Origin: Promethearchaeota archaeon
Lineage (GTDB): Archaea > Asgardarchaeota > Lokiarchaeia > Sigynarchaeales > SOKP01
Assembly (NCBI GenBank): GCA_016839425.1
Contig: JAEOUI010000471.1
Span: forward strand, 1 to 19,608
Direction of reading: 5' to 3'
DNA length: 19,608 nt
Shown here: positions 14,559 to 19,608 of the stretch, one piece after another
How the letters are laid out: every line of letters begins with the position of its first letter
How positions within the stretch are numbered: position 1 is the first letter of the stretch
Position numbers and translations under genes: made by a program
The notes under the pieces: model-generated
Seen by the model: only the letters and a program-made list of their open reading frames with translations
What the model was told of the DNA's origin: nothing
The model's database searches: none

Positions 14559-15587
14559 TTGATAAAATTAAGTTTTTCGGGAAATTATTACGAAATGGGA
14601 TTTCAATTTGGCATGCAAATAAAGGATTTCTTTCAATTACCCATTATAACAAAAGAAACTTTAAACTTTGCAAAAGAATGTCGACCTCTTGTAAAAAAGC
14701 ACGCCCCTGGAATATTAGAAGAAATAAAAGGAATAACTGACGCCACGAATCTCGATCCAGAAATACTCGATGCTTTTGTACTTTGCTTAGGGAAAGACAT
14801 GATAGACCAAACGAGAAAGCTGTTTGAAAATGGCGTCGATTTTGGTTGCACTTCATTAGCCATCCATAACGATTTAACTGATTCGGAATATCCACTCTTT
14901 GCACGAAATTACGATTGGATGGAATCTTTCAAAGAATATTTTACAGCGATAAATAGCGAACCAAAAGAAGGAATTACAAACTTAGCGTTCACAGATCACA
15001 TCGTAGGTCGCTGTGGAGGAATGAATCGCGACGGATTAGCCATGGTCATACACGCCATCCCCTCCTATGCGGGTGAGTGGCGTCCAGGATTAAGAATGAA
15101 TGTGATTTGTCGTTGGGTTTTAGATAATTTTAAGACCACAAAAGAAGCAGTAAAATTCTTTAAAACGATTCCTCATGTATTCGGACACGGATATTTGATA
15201 GCAGACAAGGGTGGAAATATTGTAAAAATCGAAACTGCGGGGGACGAAGTTGTCATAATTCACGAAGAAAATGGATATTTAGCTCTTACCAATCATTTTG
15301 AGACCGAAAGTTTAAAAAAATACGAGTTTAAGAATTTTTCCTTCCCGAATAGCCAGGAAAGAATGAATAAAATCAATGCATGGTTTAAAAACAGGCAATC
15401 AGATATTTCTATTAAAAATATTAAAAAGCTCTTGAGCGATCACGACACCGGAGTTTGCAATCATTTCGAATTTGAAGGCGAAATAACTTCCACGATATGG
15501 TCTTGGATTGCAGAATTAGGATCGAACCAGATCTTTCTTTGCGATGGATCTCCTTGCGAATCTCCTTATATGCCCTTTAACTTATAA
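14559..15587 (+). CDS. C45 / acyl-CoA:6-APA acyltransferase-like Ntn-hydrolase
   Basis: A 342-residue member of the penicillin acyltransferase-like family, which make or break amide bonds after self-cleavage that frees a nucleophilic N-terminal Cys. The expected cut is before Cys97 in DFGCTSLAI. The usual companion motif RNYDW (116-120) follows, then RCGGMNRDGLAMVIHAIP and GYLIADKGGNIVKIE. The last third has the typical LTNHFE (289-294 region) and DHDTGVCNH. The start is TTG 14559, chosen because GAAAGGG lies seven bases before it and the family start (a G-x-x-xE-xG-x-x-G pattern, GNYYEMGFQFG) follows at once. No signal peptide, so it is cytoplasmic. Its partner downstream (15635) is 47 bp away. 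Natural substrate unknown. Confidence 0.8.
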   Translation: MIKLSFSGNYYEMGFQFGMQIKDFFQLPIITKETLNFAKECRPLVKKHAPGILEEIKGITDATNLDPEILDAFVLCLGKDMIDQTRKLFENGVDFGCTSLAIHNDLTDSEYPLFARNYDWMESFKEYFTAINSEPKEGITNLAFTDHIVGRCGGMNRDGLAMVIHAIPSYAGEWRPGLRMNVICRWVLDNFKTTKEAVKFFKTIPHVFGHGYLIADKGGNIVKIETAGDEVVIIHEENGYLALTNHFETESLKKYEFKNFSFPNSQERMNKINAWFKNRQSDISIKNIKKLLSDHDTGVCNHFEFEGEITSTIWSWIAELGSNQIFLCDGSPCESPYMPFNL

Positions 15588-15634
15588 TATTTCTTATTTT
15601 TTTATTTAAAAATATAATAAACATCGAAGAACTA
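15588..15634 (+). promoter_or_regulatory. T-rich end and TATA-like element between 14559 and 15635 genes
   Basis: The 47-bp spacer has a T-run (TTATTTTTTTATTT) after the first stop, then AAAAATATAATA about 25 bases before the next start. This arrangement suggests that the first gene ends here and the second has its own promoter, though read-through is possible. Confidence 0.3.
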
Positions 15635-16999
15635 ATGGATGACATACAAAAAACGGCCTTAGAAGCAAAAAAAGAGGTTTCCATTCTATTAAAAGCATTT
15701 TCTCATCCCATACGAATAGAGATTGTCACTTATTTGAATGATGCTGTGAAAGAATTCCAGGAATTATGCGATAAAGTCAATTTAAGTAAAACTGCCTTAG
15801 TAAAACATCTTGATGTGTTAATGGAAGGTGGCGTTATAAGCAGAAAAGAGAGAGGTAAGTACGAAATCACTCAAGACGGGAGCGACATGTTTTTATCCAT
15901 TATAAACACTTACAGAAAAACTCAAGCTAGATTTAAGAGCGTTCAAATGCGTTTATGGTCTCAATACATCCCACGACCTCATAAAAGCGAAAAAAGCAAA
16001 GCGAAAAAATATGTCGTTAATCATCCTGCTGAATATATTTCGGGATGGTTGTCGTTTAATTCGTGTCTTACAGGAATTTTAAATTCGTTTGGAAATAAAT
16101 ACGAAAAATATGAAATAGCCGGATATGATGGAAGCGCCTTTTTTGTAAATGTTTTGAGGGGATACACTTGTCCCTCTGGTCCGTCTAATTTATATCCAAT
16201 GAAGGATTTTTGCGAGGGAATTCAAGATTTAGGGTGGATATTAAAAGAATATTACGAGTTTCAATCGAGAAATGTCGAACAATCGAGTATTAACCACGAA
16301 AAATTTGAACGGTTATTTGAGAATGTGAAAGACAAACTTATTGAAACCAAACACCCCATCATTCTTTGGGGAATTCCCATACCTGAATATGGTATTGTAA
16401 ATGGATTTAATAAGGACGAATATATTGTTTCTACATTTCGAAAATACGCCCCCGAATATTTTGGAAACGACAATAACATCAAGTTTAATGAGATCATCTC
16501 CCCAGGAAGATTCCAAATGCTTTATTTCGAGGAGGAAGTGGAGAAGCTCGATCAATTCTCGACGGATATTAATTCCGTAAAAAGATCGATAAAAATACTT
16601 GAACAAAACAAATCCAGAGCAGGCTATGCGACTGGTCCCGAAGCATTTGAAGTGTGGGCGGAAGTACTCGAAGGGGATGTCGAGAATGTGTCCTATCATG
16701 GAAATAGTTATGTTGGTAATTGCGTGCTAAAGTCCGTGAAAATGGCATCAAAATTTCTTTTCGATCTTTCTAAAAGATATTCTAACAGCAAAGAAGGATC
16801 TCTTTTTAGCGACACCAGTGCAAAATATAAGCAAATTCAAGTTTTTATGGATCAATTCATCAATATTTTTCCTTTTGCTTTCGATGGGGATTTAGACAAG
16901 AAAAGGCGAGAAAAAGGTGCAAAAATCTTAAGATCAAGTAATTCAATTTTATCTCTAATTAAAAAGAACCTGATTACTATAAATGATCTTTGGAATTAG
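15635..16999 (+). CDS. ArsR-type HTH fused to a BtrH-like enzyme domain
   Basis: A 454-residue two-part protein. Residues 10-95 are a winged helix of the ArsR type: LLKAFSHPIRIEIVTYL, then a recognition helix NLSKTALVKHLDVLMEGGVI and a wing SRKERGKYEITQDG. Residues about 125-320 resemble the N-terminal domain of BtrH (a papain-like-fold acyltransferase of butirosin synthesis). SGWLSFNSCLTGILNSFG carries Cys144 as candidate nucleophile. YDGSAFFVNV (164-173) and a hydrophobic PIILWGIPIPEYGIVNGFNK segment follow, the latter where BtrH-like proteins carry their later motif. Residues 330-454 are helical, like the DUF4872-type tail. This may be a regulator that senses or modifies a small acyl/amide molecule. 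The neighbouring gene encodes an Ntn amide hydrolase. The BtrH comparison is from memory and is the weaker part; the HTH is clear. Confidence 0.65.
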   Translation: MDDIQKTALEAKKEVSILLKAFSHPIRIEIVTYLNDAVKEFQELCDKVNLSKTALVKHLDVLMEGGVISRKERGKYEITQDGSDMFLSIINTYRKTQARFKSVQMRLWSQYIPRPHKSEKSKAKKYVVNHPAEYISGWLSFNSCLTGILNSFGNKYEKYEIAGYDGSAFFVNVLRGYTCPSGPSNLYPMKDFCEGIQDLGWILKEYYEFQSRNVEQSSINHEKFERLFENVKDKLIETKHPIILWGIPIPEYGIVNGFNKDEYIVSTFRKYAPEYFGNDNNIKFNEIISPGRFQMLYFEEEVEKLDQFSTDINSVKRSIKILEQNKSRAGYATGPEAFEVWAEVLEGDVENVSYHGNSYVGNCVLKSVKMASKFLFDLSKRYSNSKEGSLFSDTSAKYKQIQVFMDQFINIFPFAFDGDLDKKRREKGAKILRSSNSILSLIKKNLITINDLWN

Positions 17000-17024
17000 A
17001 TATTTTTTTAAAAAATATAAAGAA

Positions 17025-17870
17025 TTACAATTTCTTAATATTTTTTAGAAATTCCGCAGCCGAAAGACATTTACCTTCTGATAAATCAATTAAATCAATT
17101 TTATCGATTTCTGAGGAGGTGTTCTTTTTTAATAATTGTAATGATGTATAGATTGCCTGTAATATATTTCCCAACTCGTGAGAATATTTATCTTTTAAAT
17201 TTGTGCTCATGACATGCCTGTATCCAAATTCTATATTAATGACTAAAGCAAAAAAAGCGATTGTTGCAAATACTGAAGAACCATAATTGAGCATTATCAG
17301 CATCGAATCATTACTTTCGTACAACCCATACTTGTTCCCCATTGAATATATCGTCAATGTTATGGGAACGATGCTGAGATAAGAAAAGATAAATAGTACA
17401 TACCAACGATGGCTAATACCAACAGCTTTTTTAAATTCCTTTAATTTGATCAGTGGTACGATTGCGAAGAAAATAGATAGTCCATTTAAAAAGATTACAT
17501 TAATCTGGATTGCAATGGTGCTAAAGATGAGATAGAGAATGAAAGATATCGATACGAGTAAGACCAATATAACAATGAATTTTCGCTCGTTTATCTTAAG
17601 AAAATATTGCATTACAGTCATTAATATTAAAGATATTCCTACCGAAATCAAAATGCTATTGAGTAATAAAAAAAATTGTGATAGAAAAAGATCATCAATT
17701 GAATGAGACACGATGGGTAATATTGCTGCTAAAACTTGAAATATCCATCCTGCCAAGGAGTAATAAAATTTATTATCTTTTGTCACCAATAAAAAATCAA
17801 TTGATGAAATTGCACCCATTAATCTCACTAAAATTAGAATAAGCAAACTGAACAAGACTAAATCGTTCAA
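17025..17870 (-). CDS. membrane protein ending in a lone histidine-kinase H-box-like helix
   Basis: A 281-residue protein with about seven helices at 5-20, 36-55, 63-88, 97-121, 123-142, 155-175 and 194-213. A short cytoplasmic tail follows. The tail reads YSHELGNILQAIYTSLQLL (229-247), which looks like the phospho-acceptor H-box of histidine kinases (His231 followed by E and an N-x-L-x-x-I pattern). It then has a second helix (DLSEGKCLSAAEFLKNIKKL). It stops where the ATPase domain would begin. The stop is real within this sequence, and no kinase remnant follows in the 25 bases before the convergent gene. It may be a phosphotransfer or dimerisation partner, or a truncated kinase. Confidence 0.65.
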   Translation of the reverse strand: MNDLVLFSLLILILVRLMGAISSIDFLLVTKDNKFYYSLAGWIFQVLAAILPIVSHSIDDLFLSQFFLLLNSILISVGISLILMTVMQYFLKINERKFIVILVLLVSISFILYLIFSTIAIQINVIFLNGLSIFFAIVPLIKLKEFKKAVGISHRWYVLFIFSYLSIVPITLTIYSMGNKYGLYESNDSMLIMLNYGSSVFATIAFFALVINIEFGYRHVMSTNLKDKYSHELGNILQAIYTSLQLLKKNTSSEIDKIDLIDLSEGKCLSAAEFLKNIKKL

Positions 17871-17925
17871 AATTTTGTCAATTACATCTTTATTGGATTG
17901 AACAATTAGTAATTAACTTTGTATT

Positions 17926-17946
17926 TAAGTTTATCATATAAACTTA
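17926..17946. promoter_or_regulatory. perfect inverted repeat, possible operator
   Basis: Arms TAAGTTTAT and ATAAACTTA are perfectly complementary around a CAT spacer. It lies 56 bases before the start of the 17025-17870 gene and 13 bases after the stop of the QueG-like gene, both on the minus strand. No T-run follows the arm on the minus strand, so a regulator site fits better than a terminator. The arms are AT-only except one G/C each, so chance is possible. Confidence 0.35.
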
Positions 17947-17959
17947 TTAAAAGTATTTT

Positions 17960-19087
17960 TTAACATTTAATGCAATTTAGAGCATCCCGTATTTCTTCCT
18001 TAACTTGTTCTTCATTAGTTCTATTAAAGAAGTTTTCTAAGGCCATTTTCGCATCTACGCCTCCAATTCGTCCCAATGCCCAAGCGATCAGACATGTTAT
18101 TCTTTTGTCCGAGTTCGTTTCGAACGCTCGGATGAGATCAGTGACATATTTTGGATCCAAGGTGTTTCCCATCACTCTTGCAACATTCATCTTCCAGCGC
18201 CAAATCTCGTCCGATTTCATATAAAACATGTGTGGCCATATATTTGATTGGAAGTATTTTTCGTCCATATGCAACAATTTGGAGAGTGTAAAATCCGATT
18301 CCTTAGCGAGCGCTCTTTCGTTCATTTGTTTTTCTTTTACTAACCACGGTTTATTACGAGGACATACATTTTGACAACGATCGCACCCATATACCCATAA
18401 TCCCATAGGTTCACGTAGCTCTTTTGGTGTAGGACCTGGCCCATAATACGATAGATAGGATATACATCGTCGAGGATCTATTTTTCTGGGCCCTTTCAGC
18501 GCCCCAGTGGGGCACGCTATGATGCAAGCGTTTTTACACCAATCTGGACATCCAATTTCTGGCGTCGGTTCGTCTGGTTCAAATTCTTGATCGACCACGA
18601 GTGGTATGGGTGAAACCCACGATCCCTTAAGGGCCGCTTTTCTCGAATAAAACAAACAATTCTTACCAAATGTCCCCAAACCTGATCTAGCAGCCGCCAA
18701 GCGATGGGGAGTATAAGGCATAAATCGAGATTCGATGCCATTATCCTTGAGATACTTACGGAACGCCTTGATTCTAATGTATAATTCGTCCTTGGTTTCT
18801 CTATCGTCGTCGATATAACATCGGCCAAAGTGGTTTTCCATTGATTTCGGAAAGTCCTGTGAGAAATAATTCTCGATCAAGACAATTATCGACTTTCCGC
18901 TTGGAAAGTCGTGCGTGGGATCTGTACCTTTGATCAAATCTGCGCCTCTTTCTGATACCCATAGGTATTCTTCTTGTCTCGAATTTAATAATTCAACCTG
19001 CTCTATAAAAGGTTTTACTGTAGTAAAACCAATATCAACAAATCCTAATTCTTTCGATTTTTCAATTATGTCTACTTTTGATATCAT
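17960..19087 (-). CDS. QueG-like double [4Fe-4S] protein with HEAT-type tail
   Basis: A 375-residue protein related to epoxyqueuosine reductase QueG and reductive dehalogenases. After the N-terminal domain comes AAARSGLGTFGKN (131-143). Then follow two ferredoxin-like clusters: Cys180, 184, 188, 192 (C-x3-C-x3-C-x3-CP) and Cys208 with Cys235, 238, 242 (RRCISYLSYY, YGCDRCQNVCPRNKPW). The C-terminus (about 290-375) has HEAT-like repeats, as in QueG: WKMNVARVMGN and IAWALGRIGGVDAKMALENF. Two departures stand out. QueG normally has C-x2-C-x2-C-x3-CP, and the Asp in its DxxPxxE catalytic segment is not evident before AAARSGLG. It may thus be a QueG relative with another job; cobalamin binding is unproven. 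Start is ATG 19085-19087, preceded by a TATA-like AAATATATAC close to the start. Confidence 0.75.
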   Translation of the reverse strand: MISKVDIIEKSKELGFVDIGFTTVKPFIEQVELLNSRQEEYLWVSERGADLIKGTDPTHDFPSGKSIIVLIENYFSQDFPKSMENHFGRCYIDDDRETKDELYIRIKAFRKYLKDNGIESRFMPYTPHRLAAARSGLGTFGKNCLFYSRKAALKGSWVSPIPLVVDQEFEPDEPTPEIGCPDWCKNACIIACPTGALKGPRKIDPRRCISYLSYYGPGPTPKELREPMGLWVYGCDRCQNVCPRNKPWLVKEKQMNERALAKESDFTLSKLLHMDEKYFQSNIWPHMFYMKSDEIWRWKMNVARVMGNTLDPKYVTDLIRAFETNSDKRITCLIAWALGRIGGVDAKMALENFFNRTNEEQVKEEIRDALNCIKC

Positions 19088-19263
19088 GTATATATTTAAA
19101 AAAAGGATTTGATTCGTTTAAAAATTAGCAAATTTACTTATTATTTGATTTAATTTCAAAGTAAAAATTATGATTAGAAATGTTATTTGATAACAAATTA
19201 TTTTCTTTATATTTTATAATCAAGGTTGGAATAAAGTTTAAAATTTTTAAAGTTCTATAATTA

Positions 19264-19269
19264 GAGAGG
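19264..19269 (+). promoter_or_regulatory. Shine-Dalgarno GAGAGG for the last gene
   Basis: GAGAGG lies six bases before ATG 19276, one of the few clear ribosome sites in the window. It fixes the start of the partial gene at the right edge. Confidence 0.5.
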
Positions 19270-19275
19270 AAAAAG

Positions 19276-19608
19276 ATGAAAATTGATAAGGAGACAAAAG
19301 AATCCCTTCAAAACCATTTCGAATACAACGATGAAGAATTAAATTCGTTGTTAAATAACCCTCGAAATCAGAAAGTACTTTCTAAGGAAAGAGATCTGCA
19401 AGAATTAACATTTATCATCGAAATTGTGGAATCTCATGGATGCAATGCGGGTCATAAACCCGGAGATAAGATTTATTGTGATGCTCACGGCAATCTTTTA
19501 ACGAAACTGTGTCCTAAAAAAGTTTGCGTATACGCTATTAGCCAAGTAGACAAATTAATTTGGGCAGCAAAGGAACTCATTTATGCCGGTATAGATCCAA
19601 ACGACATG
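19276..19608 (+). CDS. N-terminal part of a Cys-containing protein, possibly TIGR04076-like
   Basis: At least 111 residues are present and the frame is still open at the right edge. An acidic helical leader (1-45) carries the sequence DEELNSLLNNPRNQKVL. The main part has CNAGHKPGDKIYCDAHGNLL (56-75) and LCPKKVCVYAISQVDKLIW (78-96), then ELIYAGIDPNDM. The order C-x2-GH-x-x-GD ... CP resembles TIGR04076-type small proteins, which are of unknown function and whose Cys residues may bind metal. The Cys56/Cys68/Cys79/Cys84 set could form a metal site; this is inference. Confidence 0.6.
   Translation, partial: MKIDKETKESLQNHFEYNDEELNSLLNNPRNQKVLSKERDLQELTFIIEIVESHGCNAGHKPGDKIYCDAHGNLLTKLCPKKVCVYAISQVDKLIWAAKELIYAGIDPNDM

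Noticed and set aside
16313..16699. 128-residue minus-strand frame opposite the HTH fusion gene
   Set aside because: It has no recognisable features and lies wholly inside a well-supported plus-strand gene.
1..19608. CRISPR array, insertion sequence, phage or defence island
   Set aside because: No spaced repeats, transposase, integrase, terminal inverted repeats or nuclease/toxin pairs were seen.

Overview
The window looks like archaeal, very AT-rich DNA, most likely from an Asgard archaeon of the Lokiarchaeota type. This is inferred from several things. There is a tRNA-Arg with a bulge-helix-bulge type intron at a non-canonical place, an archaeal-type thymidylate synthase and a MoaD/SAMP-like ubiquitin fold protein. 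A secreted protein ends in a PGYDLL + hydrophobic segment + KKKK tail resembling the sorting signals described for Lokiarchaeota. Genes are mostly single, with 50-350 bp AT-rich gaps, T-run ends and few Shine-Dalgarno sites. No rRNA, CRISPR, IS element or phage block is visible.

Layout. Positions 1-1775 hold the tail of an unknown protein, a small acidic protein and a thymidylate synthase with insertions (both minus). At 1942-3722 (plus) are a MoaD-like protein ending in GG and two tandem paralogous four-helix membrane proteins of unknown function. At 3746-5946 (minus) are an orphan multi-pass membrane protein and a polyprenol/dolichol-kinase-like membrane enzyme. At 6062-9967 (plus) are a Maf-type nucleotide pyrophosphatase, tRNA-Asp(GTC), a large anchored beta-helix glycosidase-like protein and a small membrane protein. 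At 10203-10930 (plus) are a TrmO-type tRNA methyltransferase and tRNA-Arg(TCG) with a 30-nt D-loop intron. At 11023-13504 (minus) are a secreted LamG-like protein, a 51-residue single-helix protein and a CPBP (Rce1-like) intramembrane protease. A decayed copy of the intron-bearing tRNA-Arg lies at 13621-13725. At 13810-16999 (plus) are a DUF2314-like protein, an Ntn-hydrolase of the penicillin acyltransferase/C45 type, and an ArsR-type HTH fused to a BtrH-like domain. At 17025-19087 (minus) are a membrane protein ending in a lone histidine-kinase H-box and a QueG-like double [4Fe-4S] protein. The start of a small Cys-containing protein runs off the right edge.

There is no single operon-scale system. 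Three local themes stand out. One is the tRNA group: an intron-bearing tRNA-Arg, its fossil copy 2.7 kb away, and TrmO and QueG-like tRNA-modification relatives. The second is the side-by-side pair of an Ntn amide hydrolase/acyltransferase and an HTH-BtrH fusion at 14.5-17.0 kb, which may act on a shared small acyl/amide compound. The third is a set of membrane and surface proteins of unknown role, including the tandem four-helix paralogues. All functions are assigned by reading motifs; no database search was done.
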